DNA from: Eubacterium sp.
GTDB lineage: Bacteria; Bacillota; Clostridia; Oscillospirales; Acutalibacteraceae
Length of the DNA stretch: 5,477 nt
Direction: 5' to 3'
Assembly (NCBI GenBank): GCA_029059925.1
Contig: JAIDVA010000301.1
Location: 1 to 5,477, forward strand
Position numbers and translations under genes: made by a program
The notes under the pieces: model-generated
Told to the model about the DNA's origin: nothing
Database searches by the model: none
The model's input: the letters and a program-made list of their open reading frames with translations, nothing else
Shown: positions 1 to 5,477 of the stretch, in pieces
Numbering within the stretch: the stretch's first letter is position 1
Layout of the letters: each line of letters starts with the position of its first letter

Positions 1-64
1 TATTAAAGATGTTACTCCTATTCCACACAATGGCTGTCGTCCACCAAAAAGACGTAGAGTATAG
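1..64 (+). CDS. rpsK: 30S ribosomal protein uS11, C-terminal fragment
   Basis: This is the last 20 codons of rpsK, read from base 2 to the TAG stop at 62-64; the gene begins outside the window. The translated tail contains DVTPIPHNGC followed by RPPKRRRV, which is the near-invariant C-terminus of bacterial uS11. uS11 sits on the platform of the 30S subunit, binds 16S rRNA and helps shape the E site and the mRNA exit region. The basic end (KRRR) is the rRNA-contacting tail. It is followed after 23 bases by rpsD, whose Shine-Dalgarno (GGAGG, 74-78) lies in that gap, so the two genes are almost certainly co-transcribed. The identification is secure despite the short fragment, because both the motif and the gene order agree. 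Confidence 0.96.
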   Translation, partial: IKDVTPIPHNGCRPPKRRRV

Positions 65-87
65 TATAAACTTGGAGGTTACTTGAT

Positions 88-714
88 ATGGCAAGATATA
101 CAGGACCTGCTTGTAAGCTTTGTCGTCGTGAGGGCAAAAAGCTTTTCCTCAAGGGTGACAGATGTTATACAGGCAAATGTGCAATTGAACGCCGTTCATA
201 TGCACCTGGCCAGCATGGTCAGAACAGAAAAAAGACTTCAGAGTATGGTATGCAGCTTCGTGCTAAGCAGTCTGCACGTCGTTACTATGGTATTGCTGAG
301 GGTCAGTTCCACAAATATTTCCTTATGGCTGAACGTAAGGCTGGTGTAACAGGTTCAAACCTTCTCCAGATTTGTGAGAGCCGTTTAGATAATTTAGTTT
401 ACACAGCTGGTTTCGCAAGCTCAAGAGCACAGGCTCGTCAGCTCGTTAACCATGCTCATTTCACTGTAAACGGTACAAAGGTTGATATTCCTTCATATCT
501 CCTTAAGGCAGGCGATGTAGTTGCTGTTAAGGAAACAAGCAAGACTACAGATGAGTTCAAGTCTCTTGTTGAGTCTAACGCATCTCGTCCTGTTCCGCAG
601 TGGGTTGACGTAAACAAGGATGCTATGGAAGCAAAGGTTGTTAAGCTCCCTGAGAGAGATGAAATAGCAACACCTGTTGAAGAGCATTTAATCGTTGAGT
701 TCTACTCTAAGTAA
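88..714 (+). CDS. rpsD: 30S ribosomal protein uS4, zinc-binding (C+) form
   Basis: uS4 is a primary 16S rRNA-binding protein that nucleates assembly of the 30S body and contributes to decoding fidelity. The 208-residue product has the normal family length. Residues 1-45 carry four cysteines at C9, C12, C26 and C31 (C-X2-C-X13-C-X4-C), the zinc-site pattern known from the Thermus protein; many bacteria have lost these cysteines. Residues about 98-160 form the S4 RNA-binding fold, with the typical SRLDN start and a SSRAQARQLV helix followed by HFTVNG. The C-terminus IVEFYSK is typical of the family. The ATG at 88 has a strong GGAGG at 74-78 with 9 bases between. Its place between rpsK and rpoA is the order seen in Clostridia and Escherichia coli, whereas Bacillus subtilis keeps rpsD elsewhere. 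In E. coli uS4 represses its own operon; no such leader site can be judged here because the operon start is outside the window. Confidence 0.98.
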   Translation: MARYTGPACKLCRREGKKLFLKGDRCYTGKCAIERRSYAPGQHGQNRKKTSEYGMQLRAKQSARRYYGIAEGQFHKYFLMAERKAGVTGSNLLQICESRLDNLVYTAGFASSRAQARQLVNHAHFTVNGTKVDIPSYLLKAGDVVAVKETSKTTDEFKSLVESNASRPVPQWVDVNKDAMEAKVVKLPERDEIATPVEEHLIVEFYSK

Positions 715-775
715 TAGCCTTTTGCTGCTGTTATTTAGCGAAAACAAAATACAACATTTTTTAGGAGGCTTTTAA

Positions 776-1732
776 ATGATCGAAATTGATAAGCCTAAAA
801 TCGAGATTGTAGACGTGTCTACTATCGGAAGCCGCAGCACAGGTCGTTTTATTGTTGAACCTCTTGAGAGAGGCTTCGGCACAACACTCGGTAATGGCAT
901 GAGAAGAGTTCTTCTTTCTTCTCTTCCAGGCTATGCTATCACTTCCGTAAAGATTGATGGTGTTTTACACGAATTTTCAACTATCCCTCATGTAAAAGAA
1001 GACGTTACTGAGATTGTTCTTAACCTCAAGAATGTTATTCTTAAAATACATGATGAAAGCCCAAAGACTCTTTATATTGAAGTTTCAGGTGAGGGAGAAA
1101 TCACTGCAGGTGATATTAAGCACGATGCAGATGTTGAGATTCTTAATCCCGACCTTCACATCGCTTATCTTGATGAAGGTGCAAATGTAGTTATGGAGCT
1201 TACTGCTGACCATGGCAGAGGTTATGTTCCTTGCGACCGTAATAAGCAGTTAATGGATTTGCCGATCGGTACAATTGCTATCGACTCTATCTATACACCT
1301 GTATTAAAGGTTAACTACACTGTTGAAAACACCCGTGTAGGTCAGCAGACTGACCTTGACAAGCTCATTCTCGACATTGAGACAGACGGTACTATTCCGG
1401 CTGACGAGGCAGCATCACTCGCTGCTAAGATTCTCAATGACCATCTTATGCTCTTTGTTGATCTTTCTGAGGAAATCGGAAATCAGGACATTATGGTTGA
1501 GAAGGATGATGACAGCAAGGAAAAGGTTCTTGAAATGACTATTGAAGAGCTTGATCTTTCTGTTCGTTCATTCAACTGTCTTAAGAGAGCAGGCATTAAC
1601 ACAGTAGAAGATTTAATCGGTAAATCAGAAGAAGATATGATGAAAGTCAGAAACCTTGGCCGCAAGTCACTCGACGAAGTTGTTGCAAAGCTTGCTTCAC
1701 TTGGTTTTGGACTTAGTCAAGAAGAGGACTAA
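776..1732 (+). CDS. rpoA: DNA-directed RNA polymerase subunit alpha
   Basis: The alpha subunit dimerises to start assembly of RNA polymerase, and its C-terminal domain contacts UP elements and activators. The product is 318 residues, within the usual range of about 314-330. The N-terminal domain (about 1-228) contains the assembly motif LERGFGTTLGNGMRRVLLSS (29-48) and IDGVLHEFSTI (60-70). A charged flexible linker (about 230-250, EKDDDSKEK) leads to the C-terminal domain (about 250-312). There the DNA-contacting residues equivalent to E. coli R265, N268, K271, G296, K298 and S299 are all present as R264, N267, K270, G295, K297 and S298. The ATG at 776 follows AGGAGG at 763-768 with a 7-base gap. 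The 61-base gap after rpsD has no convincing terminator or promoter, so it probably belongs to the same transcript. rplQ starts 14 bases after the stop. Confidence 0.99.
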   Translation: MIEIDKPKIEIVDVSTIGSRSTGRFIVEPLERGFGTTLGNGMRRVLLSSLPGYAITSVKIDGVLHEFSTIPHVKEDVTEIVLNLKNVILKIHDESPKTLYIEVSGEGEITAGDIKHDADVEILNPDLHIAYLDEGANVVMELTADHGRGYVPCDRNKQLMDLPIGTIAIDSIYTPVLKVNYTVENTRVGQQTDLDKLILDIETDGTIPADEAASLAAKILNDHLMLFVDLSEEIGNQDIMVEKDDDSKEKVLEMTIEELDLSVRSFNCLKRAGINTVEDLIGKSEEDMMKVRNLGRKSLDEVVAKLASLGFGLSQEED

Positions 1733-1746
1733 AGGAGGGAATTTCA

Positions 1747-2088
1747 ATGCCAGGTAGCAGAAAGCTGGGCCGCCCAACTGATCACAGAAAGGCTATGCTC
1801 AGAGGTATGGTTACTTATCTTTTAGAAAACGGCAAGATTGAAACTACCGTTACAAGAGCAAAGGAAGTTCGTGCTATGGCTGAGAAGATGATTACTCTTG
1901 GCAAAAACGACACACTCCATTCAAGAAGACAGGTTCTTGCTTATGTAACTAAGGAAGACGTTGCTAAAAAGCTTTTTGATGAGGTTGCTCCAAAGTACGC
2001 AGAAAGAAACGGTGGTTACACTCGCATTATCAAAACAGGCCCTCGTCGTGGTGACGCAGCTGAAATGTGCATCATCGAGCTTGTTTAA
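1747..2088 (+). CDS. rplQ: 50S ribosomal protein bL17
   Basis: bL17 is a bacterial-specific 50S protein that binds 23S rRNA near the peptide exit tunnel. The 113-residue product has the short normal length of the family. It shows the conserved N-terminal motif RKLGRPTDHRKAMLRGM (about 5-21), the central HSRRQVLAYV, and the C-terminal signature GGYTRIIKTGPRRGDAAEM (about 89-107), which identify the family clearly. The ATG is preceded by AGGAGGG (1733-1739) with 7 bases between, and the Shine-Dalgarno begins directly after the rpoA stop, so translation is probably coupled to rpoA. It is the last gene of the alpha operon here: a strong intrinsic terminator starts 25 bases after its stop codon. 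In many Firmicutes the next genes would be ecfA1/ecfA2/ecfT and truA, but here an unrelated secreted protease gene follows. Confidence 0.98.
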   Translation: MPGSRKLGRPTDHRKAMLRGMVTYLLENGKIETTVTRAKEVRAMAEKMITLGKNDTLHSRRQVLAYVTKEDVAKKLFDEVAPKYAERNGGYTRIIKTGPRRGDAAEMCIIELV

Positions 2089-2113
2089 GATAATATAGCT
2101 ATAATCATAAATT

Positions 2114-2146
2114 AAGGACAGTCATTTATTTGACTGTCCTTTTTTT
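2114..2146 (+). terminator. Intrinsic terminator of the alpha operon
   Basis: A perfect 11-bp inverted repeat, AAGGACAGTCA (2114-2124) and TGACTGTCCTT (2131-2141), encloses a 6-base loop and runs into seven T residues (2140-2146). This is a textbook Rho-independent terminator 25 bases after the rplQ stop. It separates the ribosomal operon from the protease gene. Its core is repeated almost exactly downstream of the protease at 5338-5364. Confidence 0.93.
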
Positions 2147-2194
2147 ATTAATATGTTTATTTTTCGACTGAAAATGATTATTATATCAAAACTG

Positions 2195-2214
2195 TTTGCA
2201 ATTTGTATTGCAAT
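2195..2214. repeat. Pair of TTGCAAT repeats over the promoter
   Basis: TTGCAAT occurs at 2196-2202 and again at 2208-2214, 12 bases apart start to start. The TTGCAA core is itself a palindrome and the second copy extends to the 8-bp palindrome ATTGCAAT (2207-2214). The first copy coincides with the -35 box and the second lies in the spacer, a position where a bound repressor would block RNA polymerase. It may be an operator, but AT-rich DNA yields such repeats by chance and no regulator is encoded nearby. Confidence 0.35.
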
Positions 2215-2224
2215 AAAGTATACT
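2196..2224 (+). promoter_or_regulatory. Sigma-A-type promoter of the protease gene
   Basis: A -35 box TTGCAA (2196-2201, 4 of 6 consensus bases) and a -10 box TATACT (2219-2224, 5 of 6) are separated by an optimal 17 bp. Transcription would begin near 2231, about 18 bases before the ATG at 2249 and just upstream of the ribosome binding site. This placement supports the start at 2249, because an in-frame ATG at 2153 would lie upstream of the promoter. It is a motif-based prediction; no transcript end is known. Confidence 0.62.
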
Positions 2225-2235
2225 GAAATTAAGAA

Positions 2236-2241
2236 AGGCGG
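2236..2241 (+). promoter_or_regulatory. Ribosome binding site deciding the protease start
   Basis: AGGCGG (2236-2241) is one base off AGGAGG and lies 7 bases before the ATG at 2249. No comparable site precedes the upstream in-frame ATG at 2153, which sits only 7 bases after the terminator T-tract. The site is weaker than the AGGAGG sites of rpsD, rpoA and rplQ, consistent with lower expression. Confidence 0.7.
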
Positions 2242-2248
2242 TCCTTCT

Positions 2249-5200
2249 ATGAAAAAGCGAATCGGTATTGTCCTCGCATTATCATTGCTAATGTCAGCAT
2301 TATACCCTTGTCAGACCTTGATATCCGATGAAATGAACAGAAAAAGTGTAAATCTTTTTTGTAATGCAGTTGCGCAGCTTAATGAAAAATACGAGTTTAC
2401 AGAAGATGATTGCGAATATCATTATAATCAGAATAACCCGAATGCCACTGAAAACCGCTTAATTGTCAAAACAAGAGATAATATTACTGACGATACGGCA
2501 TTGGAGCGTGTTTCAGGTCTTGAATACACGATATTGCAGTACGAGGATAAGCAGACCATGGAGCGCTCTTATGACGAACTGCGCGATAAGGGATATACTG
2601 TTGAAAAGGACAAAATCCTGTCTGTTAAAGAGAATACCGTAAAAAATCTAAGAACGATGGCGAATGAAACTGCAACGCAAGCAGAGGAAGTTGCAGACAG
2701 ATGGGCATACGAATCCGTTATGTCCGATTATGCAAAAGCAGAAATTGAAAAATCATCCGCATATAACAATGAAATTGTTATAGGTGTGCTTGATTCGGGT
2801 GTGGATTACAATCTCGAACTATTCAGCGGACGCATTACAGATACCTCATTTAATATGAGTGCATCAGGTAGCGATAACGATTGTATGGATGAAGATGGAC
2901 ACGGCACGGCAGTTGCAGGTGTTATTGCGATGGCAACACCCGATAATGTTAAAATCAAACCGTATAAGCTTACTGCAGGTGGAGTTTTATCTCTTTCGGA
3001 ATTCATAGCTGCAATGGAGGCTATCCTTGCCAGCAAGGACTTGCCCGATATTATGAATATCAGTTTAGGTGACTATCTGTTTTCTAAATCTTGTGCATTT
3101 GAAACCGAGCTTGTATCAAGATTGGTTGATAAGGGTGTAACCGTATGTATTGCAGCAGGTAATGACAATCTGCCTGTTGAATATATCACACCTGCTAATT
3201 GTGAAACGGCAATTACTGTCGGTGCCTATGATTATACAAATTATATCTGCTCTTTCTCAAATTACGGTAAGGAAATAGATGTCGCTGCTCCAGGGCATAA
3301 TGTATATTCTATAGAATTTTGGACCGGTGATTATAACGTAGATTTCGGCGGAACCTCTGCCGCCTGTCCTTTTGCAAGTGCTGCTTGCGCATACATACTT
3401 ATGCAAAATCCAAATCTGTCACCTGCTGAGGTGCAGGAGAAACTCAAAGCATCTGCAATAGATATGGGTGAAGATGAAAGGGATTACTATGGCTCCGGTA
3501 TGGTTAATTTTCTGAATCTGTTAAATGATCAGGAATACGCAGTACCTGAGCCTGATATAAAGGGCGGATTTTTCACGGATACACAAACAGTATCCTTTGA
3601 TAGTATCCCTGATGATTCTCAGCTTGTTTATACGCTTGATAAATCATTGCCAAGTGCTGATAACGGCACAGTTTATACACAGCCGATTACCATTGACAAT
3701 GAAATGCAGTTAAACTATGCCTTAATCAGAAACGGCAAATATGTGAGTGCAATTTCATCACAATATTATACGATTCAATATTTAGCAGATGAAAACGATT
3801 TTGAAATTACCGAGGATGGCATCATTACAAAATATACAGGTAACAAGAATAATATTGTTGTTCCCGATGTAATAAAAGGCATTGTGCCTGTGCACGTAAA
3901 ATCCGTATATCAAGGTAAGAATGGTTTGACAAGTGTTGTTTTACCGGATAGTGTAACGACTCTGTCTGACTATGCCTTCGCCTTTTGCTCTGACCTTAAA
4001 TATGTTACCGCACGTGGATTAAAAGAAATTGATGCTGACTTTTACGCGTGCGTTAGCCTTAGATTTTTAGATGCACCGCATTTAGAAAGGCTGGGTAAAA
4101 ATGCGTTTAAGTCCTGCATAATGATGCATAAAGTTAATTTTGAGAATTCGCTTAAAAGACTTGCGGATAGTGCATTTATGAATAGCGGATTATTAGAAAT
4201 AAATTTATCTAATCTTGAAGTTGAAAATCAGAACGGATATCGCGGTGTTTTTTATGGCAGCACTCTTATTAAGTGCAGTATTCCGGGTGTTAAAATAGTT
4301 GGTAATGAATATTTTGCACTTTGTTATTTTTTACAGGAGTTAAATATTCCCGATGCTGAATATATAGGTCAGTATATTGTCAGAAAATGTAATTTTTTAA
4401 CAAAAGTGGATTTATCAAATCTGGAAGAGATAAGCTATAATGCCTTTTCCGCGTGCTATATAGATATACTCTATGCACCTAAGCTGAACAAAATATCAGG
4501 CTCCACGTCCTCTGCTAAACAGGGAATTGCTTTTCAATCCTACATACGCATTGTTGATTTGCCGTCACTTACCTCTGCCGGCAGACTGCTTTGCTCAATG
4601 TTTGTTAAGGAGGTTTATCTTGAGAATCTTAAAACAATGGATCAAAATACATTTGCCAATCTCCCGATATTGAAGGTTGTATATTTGCCAAAGGTTCAAA
4701 CTTATTATGGAACAGCGGTAAATAAAAATGAACCGGAAGCGAGTCCCGGACAGACAGATACATTTTGGATACCTCGGGCACAGTGGAATAATCCTGCACT
4801 TACAGTCGGTATAATATCATCAAGGTCGCTTGTATTCGCACCGAATACAACAAAAATTGATGCAACCTGTTATCTTGATAGTGTTGTTGTTCTTTCCGAA
4901 AAGGCAACAGATGTTCAGATTGGATATGATGGGGGAAAAAACGGAAAATTTCCGACAATCATTGCTCCTAAAGGCTCTGCAGCTCAAGAATTTGCTGAAC
5001 TTCAAAATAACAATGGTTATCTGTTCAAATATAAAGATTCCGATAATGTTGTAAACTTTATTGAAAACGATATGTTTGTATGCTGCAATGAACAGGGTGA
5101 GAGAATATTCAGAGTTCCTGCAAGATGGATTGCCGATTTGTGGAATACAGATGATATAAACAATACAAGAGGGCAGTCGGCATATATGTTCTCACTTGAT

Positions 5201-5290
5201 GTTAATAATGATAATTATATCAATGCAAAGGATTATGCACAGTTATCTGAGTATAAAAACAAGAGTGTTCGCCTTTGTGATTATTCGTAA
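2249..5290 (+). CDS. Secreted subtilisin-family (S8) protease with LRR and dockerin-like domains
   Basis: Predicted extracellular serine endopeptidase of 1013 residues; substrate unknown. A signal peptide (1 to about 25: MKKR, then a hydrophobic IGIVLALSLLMSALY) is followed by an I9-like propeptide (about 65-140, with NRLIVKTRD and YTILQYEDK). The S8 domain (about 165-430) has the triad D182 (in LDSGVD), H218 (in DGHGTAVAG) and S370 (in GGTSAACP), plus oxyanion N305 (in AAGND), so it should be active. Residues about 433-511 resemble the chitobiase/hexosaminidase C-terminal-like sandwich (VYTLDKSLPSADNGTVYTQP). Residues about 517-920 are BspA-type LRR_5 repeats (AFxxC and L-rich turns), ending in the typical IIAPKGSAAQEFAEL. 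D984-D995 (DVNNDNYINAKD) is a dockerin-like EF-hand loop. A start at 2153 would add 32 residues before the signal peptide and lies upstream of the promoter, so 2249 is preferred. It has its own promoter and terminator and looks like a stand-alone unit. Confidence 0.9.
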   Translation: MKKRIGIVLALSLLMSALYPCQTLISDEMNRKSVNLFCNAVAQLNEKYEFTEDDCEYHYNQNNPNATENRLIVKTRDNITDDTALERVSGLEYTILQYEDKQTMERSYDELRDKGYTVEKDKILSVKENTVKNLRTMANETATQAEEVADRWAYESVMSDYAKAEIEKSSAYNNEIVIGVLDSGVDYNLELFSGRITDTSFNMSASGSDNDCMDEDGHGTAVAGVIAMATPDNVKIKPYKLTAGGVLSLSEFIAAMEAILASKDLPDIMNISLGDYLFSKSCAFETELVSRLVDKGVTVCIAAGNDNLPVEYITPANCETAITVGAYDYTNYICSFSNYGKEIDVAAPGHNVYSIEFWTGDYNVDFGGTSAACPFASAACAYILMQNPNLSPAEVQEKLKASAIDMGEDERDYYGSGMVNFLNLLNDQEYAVPEPDIKGGFFTDTQTVSFDSIPDDSQLVYTLDKSLPSADNGTVYTQPITIDNEMQLNYALIRNGKYVSAISSQYYTIQYLADENDFEITEDGIITKYTGNKNNIVVPDVIKGIVPVHVKSVYQGKNGLTSVVLPDSVTTLSDYAFAFCSDLKYVTARGLKEIDADFYACVSLRFLDAPHLERLGKNAFKSCIMMHKVNFENSLKRLADSAFMNSGLLEINLSNLEVENQNGYRGVFYGSTLIKCSIPGVKIVGNEYFALCYFLQELNIPDAEYIGQYIVRKCNFLTKVDLSNLEEISYNAFSACYIDILYAPKLNKISGSTSSAKQGIAFQSYIRIVDLPSLTSAGRLLCSMFVKEVYLENLKTMDQNTFANLPILKVVYLPKVQTYYGTAVNKNEPEASPGQTDTFWIPRAQWNNPALTVGIISSRSLVFAPNTTKIDATCYLDSVVVLSEKATDVQIGYDGGKNGKFPTIIAPKGSAAQEFAELQNNNGYLFKYKDSDNVVNFIENDMFVCCNEQGERIFRVPARWIADLWNTDDINNTRGQSAYMFSLDVNNDNYINAKDYAQLSEYKNKSVRLCDYS

Positions 5291-5337
5291 CACGAGTTTT
5301 GTATTAAAGGAAATATTTATAAATTTAAACTGATATC

Positions 5338-5364
5338 AGGACAGTCATTCGGCTGTCCTTTTTT
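5338..5364 (+). terminator. Intrinsic terminator of the protease gene
   Basis: AGGACAGTC (5338-5346) pairs with GGCTGTCCT (5351-5359), including one G-U pair, around a 4-base loop, and runs into six T residues (5359-5364). It lies 48 bases after the protease stop codon. Both flanks match the rplQ terminator: AGGACAGTCATT and CTGTCCTTTTTT are identical in the two, and only the loop side differs. Confidence 0.9.
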
Positions 5365-5411
5365 ATTTAATATTAAGATACAGACATTTTGCTGTCAGTG
5401 CAGTAATAAAA

Positions 5412-5439
5412 ATATTAAAATTTATAAAAAATATGTCAA
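5412..5439 (-). promoter_or_regulatory. Possible leftward promoter
   Basis: On the minus strand a perfect TTGACA (5439-5434) is followed after 16 bp by TAATAT (5417-5412, 4 of 6 matches to TATAAT). It would direct RNA leftward, antisense to the 3' end of the protease gene, where I see no minus-strand gene. The surrounding DNA is very AT-rich, so a chance match is quite possible. Confidence 0.2.
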
Positions 5440-5464
5440 CTTTTATCGCTTTACAGGGACATAT
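5431..5464. repeat. 7-bp inverted repeat with 20-base spacer
   Basis: ATATGTC (5431-5437) and GACATAT (5458-5464) are exact inverted copies separated by 20 bases. They overlap the two weak promoter-like motifs at this end of the window, so they could be a regulator site or part of a leader of the next gene. No T-tract follows, so it is not a terminator. It is short enough to be chance. Confidence 0.25.
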
Positions 5465-5477
5465 ATAGGTGTTATAT
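5450..5477 (+). promoter_or_regulatory. Possible promoter for the gene beyond the window
   Basis: TTTACA (5450-5455, 5 of 6 matches to TTGACA) is followed after 17 bp by TATAT at 5473-5477, where the window ends before the sixth base of the -10 box. It could serve a rightward gene outside the window. The truncation and AT-rich context keep confidence low. Confidence 0.25.

Noticed and set aside
60..65. TATAGT as a -10 box before rpsD
   Set aside because: The bases 17 bp upstream (TCGTCC) are no -35 box, and the sequence is part of the rpsK stop region within an operon.
493..687. Minus-strand open frame of 64 codons within rpsD
   Set aside because: It is antisense to a highly conserved gene, matches no family I know and has no supporting start signals; it is a shadow frame.
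717..746. Possible hairpin between rpsD and rpoA (TTTTGCT with AGCGAAAA)
   Set aside because: Only about 7 pairs with a bulge and a 10-base loop, and no T-tract; too weak for a terminator or regulatory structure.
2153..2248. N-terminal extension of the protease from an in-frame ATG at 2153
   Set aside because: It starts 7 bases after the terminator T-tract without a Shine-Dalgarno, lies upstream of the predicted promoter, and would put 32 residues ahead of a clear signal peptide at MKKR.
2290..2320. Lipoprotein signal (LYPC) in the protease
   Set aside because: Tyr at -2 and Pro at -1 do not fit a lipobox, so an ordinary signal peptidase I substrate is more likely.
2806..3036. Minus-strand open frame of 76 codons within the protease catalytic domain
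   Set aside because: It lies opposite the conserved His-motif region and has no recognisable product, so it is best explained by codon bias of the sense gene.
4820..5054. Overlapping open frames on both strands near the protease 3' end
   Set aside because: The sense frame there is continuous and encodes the recognisable end of the LRR region; the alternative products show no family signature.
5383..5396. Third GACA/TGTC hairpin after the second terminator
   Set aside because: Only 4 base pairs and no T-tract follow; it resembles the terminator arms only by a short shared word.

Overview
This window joins a conserved ribosomal/RNA polymerase gene block to one unrelated secreted-protein gene. 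It most likely comes from a low-GC anaerobic Firmicute of the class Clostridia, probably a Ruminococcaceae/Oscillospiraceae-type gut bacterium. This is inferred from the gene order rpsK-rpsD-rpoA-rplQ, strong AGGAGG-type Shine-Dalgarno sites, the AT-rich intergenic DNA, and an extracellular protease ending in a dockerin-like calcium loop of the style common in that group. No genus can be fixed from the sequence alone.

Bases 1-2088 are the 3' end of the alpha (spc/alpha) ribosomal operon, all on the + strand with short gaps: the last 20 codons of rpsK (uS11), complete rpsD (uS4, with the four-cysteine zinc site), complete rpoA (RNA polymerase alpha subunit) and complete rplQ (bL17). These genes make components of the 30S subunit, RNA polymerase and the 50S subunit. 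A strong intrinsic terminator at 2114-2146 closes the operon.

Bases 2147-2248 hold a separate promoter (TTGCAA, 17 bp, TATACT), two TTGCAAT repeats overlapping its -35 region, and a ribosome binding site. Bases 2249-5290 encode a 1013-residue secreted protein: signal peptide, I9-like propeptide, subtilisin-family (S8) catalytic domain with an intact Asp/His/Ser triad and oxyanion Asn, a chitobiase/hexosaminidase C-terminal-like beta-sandwich, a long BspA-type (LRR_5) leucine-rich region rich in cysteine, and a single dockerin-like EF-hand loop. The best guess is a secreted or surface-attached protease with binding modules, unrelated in function to the ribosomal genes.

Bases 5291-5477 contain a second intrinsic terminator, whose sequence closely copies the one after rplQ, and then AT-rich DNA with weak promoter-like motifs and an inverted repeat but no gene. 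The protease gene is thus an independent transcription unit bracketed by near-twin terminators. I see no CRISPR array, RNA gene, transposase or phage gene. The window does not show a clearly new multi-gene system; its most unusual items are the protease architecture and its bracketing elements.
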